Assembly: GCA_016867725.1 (NCBI GenBank)
Contig: VGIX01000005.1
Coordinates: forward strand, 1-64,000
DNA length: 64,000 nt
Direction of reading: 5' to 3'
Origin: Candidatus Effluviviaceae Genus I sp.
GTDB lineage: Bacteria; Joyebacterota; Joyebacteria; Joyebacterales; Joyebacteraceae
Part shown: positions 17,201-25,297 of the stretch, piece after piece
Position numbering within the stretch: the first letter of the stretch is position 1
Layout: every line of letters begins with the position of its first letter
Translations under genes and position numbers: made by a program
The notes under the pieces: generated by a model
Told to the model about the DNA's origin: nothing
Seen by the model: the letters and a program-made list of their open reading frames with translations, nothing else
Database searches by the model: none

Positions 17201-17911
17201 GGCGAAGCTCGTGGAGATGGGGCCTTGCATGAGCGCCGCCTTGTACGAGTCCACACTCCCGGCGATGGACTGGTAGCCGTCGATGATGACGACCTTCTCG
17301 CACTGGTCCTGTCGGCAGGCGGTCTCGCTTGCCACATACGGGTAGCAGGTCTCGAGCACCGCGCCCGGGTGCCTGTACAGCTGGTACACCGAGCCGGCCC
17401 ACCCACCGTCGCAGCTGGAGCCATAGGTGTTGCAGTCCAGGCCCTGCTGCTCAGACAGGTCGTAGCGGGCGCCTTCGAGGATCCTGAGATTGCCCTCCGT
17501 CGCGCCGACGGCGGCGAAAGCCCAGCAGCTCCCGCAGCTCCCCTGGTTCCTCACGTCGGTCGTGCCCGACATCGTGCGCCAGTCCCACACGGTCGGGTAG
17601 CGTCTGCCGAGATCCTCGGGATTCGGGCGGAGTGTGTCCAGCATGGCGCGCACGTCCGGCGGCACGACGTTGCCGAGTCGCCGGGCAAGTTCCTCACGGG
17701 GCAGCACGGACATGGACGTGTGGTCCGCGGTCCAGTTCGCGCCCGCCTGCTCGATGGCCGCCCGGATGAGCTGCAGCTCCTCCTCCTTCTCGGGTGTGAT
17801 CGGCCACTCGGCTTCGGCGGCACGTGCCGCTGGAACCAGCAGGGCGGCGGCGAAGAACACCATCACGAGGACGTTGGCGACTCGCGTCGCGGGCCGTGTC
17901 GTGGGTCGCAT
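14270..17911 (-). CDS. Secreted papain-like (C1) protease with beta-helix, Fn3 and FlgD-like tail
   Basis: 1213 residues. ATG 17911 has GGAAGGAGAG upstream. A signal peptide (hydrophobic core VLVMVFFAAALLV, cleavage after AAR-A) is followed by a short pro-region and a C1 peptidase domain (about 105-300) with Gln123, Cys129 in GSCGSCWAF, His261 in GGHAVTVVGW and Asn283 in KNSWGTSWG, so all catalytic residues are present. Then come a parallel beta-helix region (about 320-600, repeated short 'VRNCEVYNC'-like turns), two Fn3-like segments, a second shorter beta-helix region, and a C-terminal FlgD-like domain beginning YPNPFNPTT and ending MVMLK. The layout indicates an extracellular or cell-surface protease with carbohydrate- or surface-binding regions. 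It is divergent from the reductase gene at 18090, with its own promoter. Confidence 0.92.
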   Translation of the reverse strand: MRPTTRPATRVANVLVMVFFAAALLVPAARAAEAEWPITPEKEEELQLIRAAIEQAGANWTADHTSMSVLPREELARRLGNVVPPDVRAMLDTLRPNPEDLGRRYPTVWDWRTMSGTTDVRNQGSCGSCWAFAAVGATEGNLRILEGARYDLSEQQGLDCNTYGSSCDGGWAGSVYQLYRHPGAVLETCYPYVASETACRQDQCEKVVIIDGYQSIAGSVDSYKAALMQGPISTSFAVYEDFDEYSGGCYTHTWGAYVGGHAVTVVGWDDTMCGGQGAWICKNSWGTSWGLGGWFYIKYNEVGINSGGERPLNPHLRRVRLVPTEYATVQAAIDASQRGDVIRVAGGTYTGNVTLPDYRSLYGGYDPTFTVRDPEMYPTVLDGGGSGNVLSVQTANKIVVDGFVIRNSGSASAGIYARNSEIVVRNCEVYNCYRGVYVLSGSGSSTQGDAIIEYCTIRNNTGPGVVINNPNNPHAYVLWSVIYGNALNGIYVTGKPTDIINCTVAYNGSSGIDYRSTSGSPIRDNIIANNSGYGITCTSASPVITYNDVWGNTTGQYNGCSGGAGSISVNPMFCDGPGGVVSVHALSPTRGTSSDGHNMGALGIGCPQGPQGLSVTQAGASLSLAWTPPDWRDAVDHYVVYRDTIMVAVTAVATVSAPDTTFTDITIPGCVAHNYWVAAVDTNGVEGATSSRRSGELCYAGPESIAVTYTDDGNIVEWLAAAGPVAYYVIERGDLSVEPDSLAMVPGGQTVYLDADVGACPRNSFSYRVLPVYDTGWRGLISLTKDVNPAPAAPTGLVAEWEGTSVRLTWSPNCESDMQRYRVYMSSAPFWPPLNEQLVVGFTQDTTFVRPNLNPSNKYFFRVVASDRSVQYSEYSDMAWVGQGQVLNVPSPYGTIQAAIDAAAVLDTVLVAPGTYDEAITLKDNVTVLSTGGASVTAITRASGDVVTATVLHGLTVLEGFTVNGLGTATNGLSAAGSDIVVRDCVFRGATTGAKFEMGGAPLLDGNEFTANANGVVCWDTAEPRLMRNSIYGNTRGIRSYGEPGPLVGGSLADANDFWSNTRHIANYSEEGAVVRAEYNYWGNDCVDPAWFYGAVDYVPWTDAGHTTVYTECLSGVVGEWRVDASYNYPNPFNPTTAISFTVPAPGADVRLTVYDLAGRVVRTLVSGAVEGGEHVAVWNGRDEAGRPVGSGVYFYRLTVGGTSVERKMVMLK

Positions 17912-18003
17912 GCTCTCTCCTTCCCGCAGGGCTGACACAAGCACAGCCGCCGCGGCCGCGCCACGTGACGCGCCCGCCGCGGTGCAGTCCTTGACAAAGC
18001 TCA

Positions 18004-18032
18004 ATCTTAGCACGATCCGTGCCCTGTTTCAA
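18004..18032 (-). promoter_or_regulatory. Promoter of the papain-like protease gene
   Basis: Minus strand TTGAAA (18027-18032), 17-bp spacer, TAAGAT (18004-18009). The predicted leader to ATG 17911 is about 85 bases. A near-consensus sigma70 match. Confidence 0.65.
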
Positions 18033-18051
18033 CTCCCGAGCTTGTGCGGAT

Positions 18052-18080
18052 TTGACGCCTCGGAAGCCTGTTGGTAGTGT
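18052..18080 (+). promoter_or_regulatory. Promoter of the reductase gene, giving a near-leaderless mRNA
   Basis: TTGACG (18052-18057), 17-bp spacer, TAGTGT (18075-18080). The ATG at 18090 begins only nine bases after the -10 hexamer, so the start site would be about three bases before the ATG. No Shine-Dalgarno sequence is present. Confidence 0.5.
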
Positions 18081-18089
18081 GATGCCCCC

Positions 18090-19439
18090 ATGCGGCACCA
18101 GATTCCTGACAGGGCCGATGCGCTCGTGGTCGGGGCGGGCACCGGCGGTGCGGTGGCTGCCCGGCGCATCGCCGCGTCCGGTCTCCGCGTGCTTCTCATC
18201 GAGAGGCATCACGCGCGGGACGTCGGGCGCAAGGTCTGCGGCAACGCCCTGGCGGGGGACGGCGTGGCGGCCGTGCAGAGACGCATACCGCCTCCGGCCG
18301 GCGCCGAGGTCGCCATGCGCGTCTCGGGTGCCACGGTCGTCCTGCCCGACGGGCGGTCCACCGTCGAGCTGCCCGGCGAGGGGGTGATCCTGAACCGCCT
18401 CGTCTTCGGGCAGCGCCTCCTTCGTGACGCGGCGGAGGCGGGAGTTGAGATCGCAGACGAGTGCACATGCGTCGGCTGGTCGGATCGTGAGGCAGGAAGG
18501 GTGAGAGTCCGGCTGGTCGGCGACCGCGAGGCCGAGGTCACCGCCAAGGTGGTCATCGATGCGACGGGCTACCGCGGCCTGCTCACGAGAAGCGGCGGGC
18601 CCTCGCGCGAGGACACGCTGGCGCGCGACCAAGTGGGCATCGCCTACCGCGAGATCGCGCCCGTCACTGAGTCGTTCGGACCCGACGCCCGAGTCGTCAT
18701 CGTCCCTTCACCGGAAGGCGCCGAGGGCGGGTATGGATGGGTCTTCCCGATGGGCGATCGCCTCGCCAACCTCGGCGTCGGCGCACAGCTCTCCGGAACC
18801 GCGAGGACGATCAGGGACGCCTTCGTGCGATTCAGGGAGCGACCCGGAGGCCCACGCGTGCTCGCCGCGCTCGAAGGCGGGCTCGGGATGCTGCCGCTCC
18901 GCCCTCCCCTGGCGAGCATGGTCGGCGACCGGTTCATGACCGTCGGCGACGCCGCCTGCCAGGCGAACCCGCTCCACGGAGGAGGCATCGCGCCCTCCAT
19001 CATCGGCGGCGCGATGGCGGGCGAAGTGGCGGTGCGCGCCTCGGGGCGCGGCGCAGCATCGGCGGGAGCCTTGTGGCCCTACAACGTGGCGTTCATGAAG
19101 GAGGTCGGCTCCGTCCACGCGGCGCACGATGTGCTGCGCCGCTTTCTCGCCGGCCTGTCGCCGCGCGACTTCACCGCCCTTGCCGCCGCGGTCGCGCAGG
19201 CCGGTGACGCCGGCGCGCTCGCGGGCCCGTCGGCGCGGCCCGCATCGAACGCCCTTCGCCTCCTCGGCGCGATCGGAGCGCGGCCGGGCCTTGCGGTGGC
19301 GTTCGCAAGAACCGCGCGCCTCATGGAGAGCGTCCGCCGCGTGTACGAGGGATACCCGGACGCGCCCGCGGGGCTCGATGCGTGGCGGCGCCGCGTCGGC
19401 GCGCTCATGAGGAGAGTGGGAGGGATGGGAGGAGGGTGA
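18090..19439 (+). CDS. Geranylgeranyl-reductase-family flavoprotein (first copy)
   Basis: 449 residues. FAD Rossmann motif VVGAGTGGAVAARRIAASG at the N-terminus, then the family-specific CGNAL region (VCGNALAGDGV) where plant and archaeal prenyl reductases have a conserved Cys. The second FAD motif is FMTVGDAACQANPLHGGGIA, followed by a Gly-rich helix. These enzymes reduce isoprenoid double bonds (menaquinone side chains, geranylgeranyl lipids) or act on related polyene substrates. The substrate cannot be told. The transcript may be leaderless: the ATG is nine bases downstream of a good -10 element and no ribosome-binding site precedes it. A second member of the family lies at 42948-44087. 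Confidence 0.88.
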   Translation: MRHQIPDRADALVVGAGTGGAVAARRIAASGLRVLLIERHHARDVGRKVCGNALAGDGVAAVQRRIPPPAGAEVAMRVSGATVVLPDGRSTVELPGEGVILNRLVFGQRLLRDAAEAGVEIADECTCVGWSDREAGRVRVRLVGDREAEVTAKVVIDATGYRGLLTRSGGPSREDTLARDQVGIAYREIAPVTESFGPDARVVIVPSPEGAEGGYGWVFPMGDRLANLGVGAQLSGTARTIRDAFVRFRERPGGPRVLAALEGGLGMLPLRPPLASMVGDRFMTVGDAACQANPLHGGGIAPSIIGGAMAGEVAVRASGRGAASAGALWPYNVAFMKEVGSVHAAHDVLRRFLAGLSPRDFTALAAAVAQAGDAGALAGPSARPASNALRLLGAIGARPGLAVAFARTARLMESVRRVYEGYPDAPAGLDAWRRRVGALMRRVGGMGGG

Positions 19440-19620
19440 GCGTGCCGTCTCGCACGAGGCCGCCGCGCGGGACTCCACGCTTGCTGCGCCGCGCCAACTG
19501 TGATGTCATGCTCGCGTGACACGGACGCGCCGTGCGTGTCCTCAATCCCCCCGCTCGCCGCACACGGCCATCCTCGCTGGAGCACCGACGGGCTGCCTCA
19601 CAGTCAACAGGAGGCGCGCC

Positions 19621-22272
19621 GTGAAGCGCATGACATCCGCGGCCTGTGTCCTGCTGGCGGTTCTCGCCGTCATGGTGGGCTCGCGCGCGGCGTCCGGGAG
19701 AAACAACATCCGCACCACGTTCCTCAATAACTACCCAGCGGTCGTCGGCACGCAGCTCGACGACCTGCCGAGCAAGACCGACCACTGCGGCGTCTGCCAC
19801 TTCAACTTCAACGGCGGTGGAGCTCGGAATCCCTACGGAGCCCGCATCGAGGTCGGACTCAACGGCGGCCTCAACAACCTCCAGGCGATCGTCGCGGCCG
19901 AAGGCTACGACTCCGACGTCGACGGGTTCACAAGTCTGGTGGAGATCACCCACATCGGCACCTTCGCGAACACGCCGACGTTCCCGGGGCTGTCGTCGGC
20001 CAATGTGGGCAGCACGTCGAACACCCCGCTCGCGCAGATCCAGCCGTACCTCACGCCTGCGGGCGGGCCGGACACGACGCCGCCCGACGTGACGGTGATC
20101 ACGCCGAACGGCGGGCAGAGCATCGCGGCCGAATCCACCTACGCGGTCACCTACACCGCGAGCGACGCGGGCGGCGTGTCCCACGTGGACGTGTTCCTGT
20201 CCGAGGACGCTGGCGTCACCTTCAAGCCGGTCGCCACATCGCAGCCGCCCGCCGGAGGCTACTCCTGGTTCGTTCCGAACAGGCCGGGCTCCGCGAACAG
20301 GATCCGCGTCGTGGCCTACGACACCGCCGGGAATGCCGGCCACGACGACAGCGACGCGTCCTTCACGATCACGGCCACGCCCGCAGGGTACGTCCCGACG
20401 ACGCTCCGTGACGTGGACCTTCCCGGGACGCAGCCGCACGAAGGAGCCATCTTCGATGATCCGGACTTGAACTGCGGAACGTGCCACGGGAACTACAACT
20501 CCGCCGTTGAGCCCTGGTACAACTGGCGCGGGAGCATGATGGCCCAGGCCGCGAGGGACCCCCTCTTCCTCGCCTGCCTGGCCGTCGCCGAGCAGGACGC
20601 CCCCTCGGTCGGCGATCTCTGCATCCGCTGCCACACGCCGGGCGGTTGGCAGGAGGGCCGGTCGGTGGACACGAGCGCCGGACTGCTGACTGCCAAGGAC
20701 CGCCACGGCGTGCAGTGCGACTTCTGCCATCGCGCCGTTGACCACAACTACGTCGCGGGCGTGAGCCCAGCACGCGACGCCGACGTTCTTGCGACCGTGT
20801 CTCCGGTTCCGCTTCAGTACGGCAACGGCCAGTTCGTGAACGACTGGGCCGCCATCAGGCGAGGTCCGTACTCCGACGCCCCGGCGAGCCACGACGTCGT
20901 CGAGTCGCCCTACCACAGGTCGTCGGATCTCTGCGGGGTCTGTCACGACGTGAGCAATCCCGTCTTCGCCGCGGCAGGGCCCGGCAACTACGTTCCGACC
21001 GCCTTCGATCAGCCGCATCCGGACTTCGACGTCCGCAACATGGGACCGGTCGAGCGCACGTACAGCGAGTGGTCTCAGAGCGAGTACGCGTCCGTCGGCG
21101 TCTACGCGCCGCAGTTCGCGGGCAACAAGCCGGGGGGCGTGGTGTCAACATGCCAGGACTGCCACATGCGTGACGTTGTCGGCGCCGGCGCCAACGAGGA
21201 GGGGACGCCCACGCGGACGGACCTCGCGCTTCACGACCTCATGGGCGGCAACACGTTCGTCACCGACATCGTCGGGATGTTCTACCCCAGCGAAGTGGAC
21301 GCCGGGCAACTCGCGGCCGCCCGTGACCGGGCCGTGTCGATGCTGCAGAAGGCAGTGTCGCTCACGGTGACCCCTGAGGACTTCGGCGTGACGGTGCGCG
21401 TGACCAACGAGACCGGCCACAAGCTCCCGTCCGGATACCCCGAGGGCAGGAGGATCTGGCTGAACGTGCGGGCCTACGACGCGCTGGGTCAGATGGTCTT
21501 CGAGTCCGGGGAGTACAACGCGACCACGGGCGTCCTGCACCACGATGAGCAGGCCGTGGTGTACGAGATCCACGGCGGGTTGAGCCCCGCGTTGGCGCTG
21601 GCGCTTGGCCTTCCGACGGGCCCGTCGTTCCACTTCGTGCTGAACGACACGGTGTACCATGACAACCGGATCCCCCCGCGCGGCTTCACGAACGCGGCGT
21701 TCCAGACGATCCAGTCTCCTCCTGTGGGCCATGCGTACGCGGACGGCCAGCACTGGCACGAGGCCGGGTACAACCTGCCGGCCGAGGCCGAGAGCGCCCA
21801 TGTGACGCTGTACTACCAGACGACGAGCAAGGAATACGTGGAGTTCCTGCGGGACGCGAACACGACGAACTCCGCCGGGCAGGACCTCTACAACGCATGG
21901 ATTGCGCAGGGCAGGGCCGCGCCCGTCGCCATGGCGCACGCCCGGGTGGCGGTGGATGTGCTCGCGGATGTTCCGGAGGCGCCCGGCGAGGCGTTCGCGT
22001 TCACCCTGGAGAGCATCTACCCGAACCCGTTCAATCCGGCGGGAACCCTGCGCTACTCGCTCGCCGAGCGCAGTCGGGTGCGCATCGCCGTGTACGATGT
22101 CGCCGGGCGGCTGGTCCGCACGCTCGTAGATGAAGTCCGTGACGTCGGGCGGCACGCCGTGGCATGGGACGGTCGCTCCGACGCCGGAACAGACCTTGCG
22201 TCCGCCGTCTACTTCGTCCGCTACGACGCGGGTGGGCGGACCGTCCTGAGGAAGGCCGCATTGCTTAGGTAG
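19621..22272 (+). CDS. Secreted six-haem c-type cytochrome with FlgD-like tail
   Basis: 883 residues from GTG 19621, with AGGAGG six bases upstream. A signal peptide (SAACVLLAVLAVMVGSRA) sends it across the inner membrane. Six CXXCH motifs are visible: CGVCH near residue 58, then CGTCH, CIRCH, CDFCH, CGVCH and CQDCH between about residues 280 and 520. Spacing of the central five resembles cytochrome c554/NapC-like multihaem proteins. An Ig-like region (about 155-250, DTTPPDVTVITPNGG) precedes the central haem cluster. A beta-rich region follows, then a FlgD-like tail beginning YPNPFNPAG and ending AALLR. The tail suggests the protein is anchored or secreted at the cell surface, where it could move electrons outward. 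Converges on the PEP-CTERM gene. Confidence 0.9.
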   Translation: MKRMTSAACVLLAVLAVMVGSRAASGRNNIRTTFLNNYPAVVGTQLDDLPSKTDHCGVCHFNFNGGGARNPYGARIEVGLNGGLNNLQAIVAAEGYDSDVDGFTSLVEITHIGTFANTPTFPGLSSANVGSTSNTPLAQIQPYLTPAGGPDTTPPDVTVITPNGGQSIAAESTYAVTYTASDAGGVSHVDVFLSEDAGVTFKPVATSQPPAGGYSWFVPNRPGSANRIRVVAYDTAGNAGHDDSDASFTITATPAGYVPTTLRDVDLPGTQPHEGAIFDDPDLNCGTCHGNYNSAVEPWYNWRGSMMAQAARDPLFLACLAVAEQDAPSVGDLCIRCHTPGGWQEGRSVDTSAGLLTAKDRHGVQCDFCHRAVDHNYVAGVSPARDADVLATVSPVPLQYGNGQFVNDWAAIRRGPYSDAPASHDVVESPYHRSSDLCGVCHDVSNPVFAAAGPGNYVPTAFDQPHPDFDVRNMGPVERTYSEWSQSEYASVGVYAPQFAGNKPGGVVSTCQDCHMRDVVGAGANEEGTPTRTDLALHDLMGGNTFVTDIVGMFYPSEVDAGQLAAARDRAVSMLQKAVSLTVTPEDFGVTVRVTNETGHKLPSGYPEGRRIWLNVRAYDALGQMVFESGEYNATTGVLHHDEQAVVYEIHGGLSPALALALGLPTGPSFHFVLNDTVYHDNRIPPRGFTNAAFQTIQSPPVGHAYADGQHWHEAGYNLPAEAESAHVTLYYQTTSKEYVEFLRDANTTNSAGQDLYNAWIAQGRAAPVAMAHARVAVDVLADVPEAPGEAFAFTLESIYPNPFNPAGTLRYSLAERSRVRIAVYDVAGRLVRTLVDEVRDVGRHAVAWDGRSDAGTDLASAVYFVRYDAGGRTVLRKAALLR

Positions 22273-22303
22273 AACCCCGACACCCCCCCACTCCCAACGC
22301 ACA

Positions 22304-22341
22304 GCGCCCGGCAGATCACTCTGCCGGGCGCGTTCTCTCTT
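22304..22341. terminator. Bidirectional terminator between cytochrome and PEP-CTERM genes
   Basis: An 11-bp perfect stem, GCGCCCGGCAG (22304-22314) and CTGCCGGGCGC (22321-22331), with a 6-base loop, followed on the plus strand by GTTCTCTCTT. It sits between two converging genes and would serve both. Confidence 0.7.
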
Positions 22342-22359
22342 GGGTCGATCTCTCCCGCT

Positions 22360-23043
22360 CTAGCCGCGACGCCTGCGGGCTGCCGCGAGAACACCGACGA
22401 GCCCGCTGCCGAGCAGGAGCAGCGTGGACGGCTCGGGAACAGGCGGAGTCTCATGCGTGTCGGGAACGAGGAGGTGTCCCATGTAGGAGCCGTCACTCAC
22501 CGGCGCCGTCGGATCGGCTGCGAGGAAGCCGGCGTTCCAGGCTGCGTTGAACACGCCGGGCTGTCCGGGAACGGCGCCGTCCTTCGCGTAGAAGTCACCC
22601 CACATCGGGGCGCGCCAGCTGTCGAACTCGATGACCGTCTCGTTGCCGTACGCCTCGTCGAACTTGATGCCGTACATCGGGCCGGGCATCCCCGGGTTGC
22701 CGGGACCACCCGTAAACGTGCTCAGTTCCCATGCGCCGAAGTGACCCTGCGCATTGAAGATGTCGTTCGCGGTGAAGTTGCTCGAGACCTCGAGGATGAA
22801 GTGGCTCGTCTCACCCGGCGGGTGAGCCAGCAGGTAGCGGTAGTGCCACGAGTTGTCCGCGTTCGGGGTCACCCACCACGCGAGCGACATGGGCCCCGGC
22901 GTGATCCACCTCCCGGTCCCCAGGATCCCGAAGTCCGTGCTCAGCAGCACGCCGTGATACGCGAACCCGAGCGACGGAACCAGCAGCGCCGCGATCGCGG
23001 CCACGACGACGAGAGCTGTGCGGCCGATGGTGCAGTTCTTCAT
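22360..23043 (-). CDS. PEP-CTERM secreted protein
   Basis: 227 residues from ATG 23043 with GGAGG nine bases upstream. A signal peptide (ALVVVAAIAALLVPSLGFA) comes first. The C-terminus has the full PEP-CTERM sorting signal: VPEPSTLLLLGSGLVGVLAA followed by Arg-Arg-Arg-Arg-Gly, that is, a Pro-Glu-Pro motif, one hydrophobic helix and a basic end. Known families use exosortase (EpsH) to cut near PEP and export the protein, often in bacteria making extracellular polysaccharide. No exosortase is in the window. The mature domain is rich in Trp, Gly and Asp and was not recognised. It resembles a beta-sandwich of the lectin or carbohydrate-binding sort only in general composition. Confidence 0.9.
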   Translation of the reverse strand: MKNCTIGRTALVVVAAIAALLVPSLGFAYHGVLLSTDFGILGTGRWITPGPMSLAWWVTPNADNSWHYRYLLAHPPGETSHFILEVSSNFTANDIFNAQGHFGAWELSTFTGGPGNPGMPGPMYGIKFDEAYGNETVIEFDSWRAPMWGDFYAKDGAVPGQPGVFNAAWNAGFLAADPTAPVSDGSYMGHLLVPDTHETPPVPEPSTLLLLGSGLVGVLAAARRRRG

Positions 23044-23106
23044 GGTGCGTTGACCTCCGCGGGCACGAACCCGTGACACGGGCGCGTCAAGAAGCTCCAT
23101 AATTGC

Positions 23107-23136
23107 TATGATGACACAGACTGGCGGTCCTGTCAA
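23107..23136 (-). promoter_or_regulatory. Promoter of the PEP-CTERM gene
   Basis: Minus strand TTGACA (23131-23136) with a 17- or 18-bp spacer to CATCAT or ATCATA (about 23107-23113). The -35 is perfect, the -10 weak. Leader of about 60 bases to the ATG. Confidence 0.45.
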
Positions 23137-23178
23137 GAGGGCGATTGTGGGACCCCCATCCAGCCTGCAGAATCTCAC

Positions 23179-25293
23179 TCATTGCGCGTACTGAAGCTGG
23201 TACAGGCGGTAGTAGTATCCACGGGCGGCGAGCAGCTCCTGGTGCGTCCCCACCTCCCGGACCCTCCCCTTGTGCATCACGATGATCCTGTCGGCGTGCT
23301 GGATCGTCGAGAGCCGGTGCGCGATGACGATCGCCGTCCGGCCCGCCATGAGTTTCCTGAGCGCATCCTGGATGAGGATCTCGGTCTCGGTGTCGATGTT
23401 CGACGTCGCCTCGTCCAGGATGAGGATCTTCGGATCGAACGCGAGAGCGCGCGCGAACGCCAGGAGCTGCCGCTGTCCGGTCGAGAGCGTGGACCCGCGC
23501 TCGTGGACCGTCTCGCTGTATCGCCCCGGCAGCCTCTCGATGAACCGGTCGGCGTTGACGTGCCGCGCGGCCTCGCGCACCCTCTCGCCCGTCACCGACC
23601 GGTTCCCGAGCCGGATGTTGCCCTCGATGTCCCCGGCGAAGATGAACACATCCTGCATGACCAACCCGAGGTTCGCGCGCAGGAAGGACTTCTCCATGTC
23701 CCGGATGTCCACGCCGTCAAGCGTGATCCGCCCCCTCTGGACGTCGTAGAAGCGCTCGAGCAGACTGATGATCGAGGTCTTCCCCGCCCCGGTCGCCCCG
23801 ACGATGGCCACGGTCTCCCCGGGCTCGACCGTGAACGACACGTCCCGCAGCGTGTCCTCGCTGCCGTCGTACGAGAACCAGACGTTCTCGAAGACGACCC
23901 TGCCGCGAACCTCCGCGGGACGGACCGGCCGCTCAGGCTCCGGGATCATCTCCCGGTTGTCCAGAAGGAGGAAGATCCGCTCGGACGACGCCATCGTGGA
24001 CTGCATGGTGCTGTACTGCTCGGCGAGGTTCCGGATCGGACGAAAGAACATCTGCACGTACGACAGAAAGGCCACGAGCGTCCCGAGCGACAGCGTGGAC
24101 CGCAGCACACGCCCGCCGCCGTACCAGATGACGAGCGCGATCGCCACCGAGCTCGCAAGCTCCATGAGCGGCATGAAGAGCGCGAAGACCTTGAGCTGCC
24201 GCATGTTCGCGCGGAAGAGATCGTGGTTGATCCCAGCGAAGCGCGTGAAGCTCTCGAGCTCCCGCCGGAAGATCTGCGTGACCCGAATCCCGCTGATGCT
24301 CTCCTGGAGGCTCGCGTTGATCCGAGCCACCCTGACGCGGACCTCCCGGAACGCGTCCCGGATGCGGACGCTGAAGATGGCGGTGGCCCACACCATCGCG
24401 GGGAGCACGGCGAAGCTGACGAGGGCGAGGCGCCAGTTGAGGTTGAGAAGCAGGATGACGACGCCGATGAGTGTGAAGACGTCGCGCAGCAGGGTGATCA
24501 CGATCGACGTGAACATCTCGTGGAGGACCTCCACGTCGTTCGTGGCCCTCGTCACGAGCCGCCCCACCGGGTTCTTGTCGAAGAACGCGAGCGACAGCCG
24601 CTGGAGATGCGCCAGCACCTTCATCCGGATGTCGTACATCACGCGCTGCGACGTGACCTCCATCATGTTGATCTGAAGGAGGCTGAACACGAACGTGAGG
24701 ACGAGCGCCGCGACAAAGACGACCGCGACGTTCCGCACGCCCCTGAAGTCGCCGTCGCGGAGGACGCGCGTCTGCTCCGGAGAGAGCGCGGCCAGACGCT
24801 CTCGGGAGACGGCCACGCGGTCGCCGGCCCTCGCCACGCCGGGCGCTCCCTCAATGCCAGCGCGGGCGACGGCCTCGGGATCGGCGATGTAGAAGGTGCG
24901 GTCGGTGATGAGCCCGGCCGCGGACGCCCGGGCCACTTCGCGCGGGTCGTACTTCGAGAGCACCCTGGACGGGACGGCGAACGACCGGGCGCCCTCACCG
25001 CCGACGCCCTCCATGGGGACCAGGTCGCCCGCGTGGGCGCGGAGGAACGCCTGCGCCTCAGGCGAGCCTTCGCCTTCGACCCGGACCTCACGGACCGTGG
25101 CGACGATGTAGTCGTCGATCGCGAGCTTCGTGAGGTACGGGAGCGCAAGCTCGAAGCCGGCCACGACGAGGAGCATCGCGACGGCGACGACGACGTGCCT
25201 CGCGTACGGCCTCACGAACGACAGCAGCCGCCGCACCAGCCGCGCGTCGTACGGCTTGCCGAGGATCTCCTCGTCCTGGAACCCGTGGGTCAT
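23179..25293 (-). CDS. ABC exporter half-transporter, catalytic-site subunit
   Basis: 704 residues, one transmembrane domain (six helices) plus one ATPase domain. The ATPase has Walker A GATGAGKTS, signature LSTGQ and Walker B ILILDEATS with the catalytic Glu. The signature deviates from LSGGQ at the third residue. Its partner gene has the reverse pattern. An extended hydrophilic loop of about 120 residues (about 65-187) lies between helices 1 and 2, much longer than in MsbA or LmrA. It should lie outside the cytoplasm. Start ATG 25293 has CGGAG eight bases upstream, overlapping the partner's stop codon region. Function: export of lipid, drug or peptide, substrate unknown. Confidence 0.93.
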   Translation of the reverse strand: MTHGFQDEEILGKPYDARLVRRLLSFVRPYARHVVVAVAMLLVVAGFELALPYLTKLAIDDYIVATVREVRVEGEGSPEAQAFLRAHAGDLVPMEGVGGEGARSFAVPSRVLSKYDPREVARASAAGLITDRTFYIADPEAVARAGIEGAPGVARAGDRVAVSRERLAALSPEQTRVLRDGDFRGVRNVAVVFVAALVLTFVFSLLQINMMEVTSQRVMYDIRMKVLAHLQRLSLAFFDKNPVGRLVTRATNDVEVLHEMFTSIVITLLRDVFTLIGVVILLLNLNWRLALVSFAVLPAMVWATAIFSVRIRDAFREVRVRVARINASLQESISGIRVTQIFRRELESFTRFAGINHDLFRANMRQLKVFALFMPLMELASSVAIALVIWYGGGRVLRSTLSLGTLVAFLSYVQMFFRPIRNLAEQYSTMQSTMASSERIFLLLDNREMIPEPERPVRPAEVRGRVVFENVWFSYDGSEDTLRDVSFTVEPGETVAIVGATGAGKTSIISLLERFYDVQRGRITLDGVDIRDMEKSFLRANLGLVMQDVFIFAGDIEGNIRLGNRSVTGERVREAARHVNADRFIERLPGRYSETVHERGSTLSTGQRQLLAFARALAFDPKILILDEATSNIDTETEILIQDALRKLMAGRTAIVIAHRLSTIQHADRIIVMHKGRVREVGTHQELLAARGYYYRLYQLQYAQ

Positions 25294-25297
25294 CCCG

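Noticed and set aside
14066-17935. A 1289-residue plus-strand frame across the papain-like protease gene
   Set aside because: Mirror of the protease gene; rich in Arg, Val and His repeats and no recognised domain. The minus strand holds a full catalytic triad and a signal peptide.
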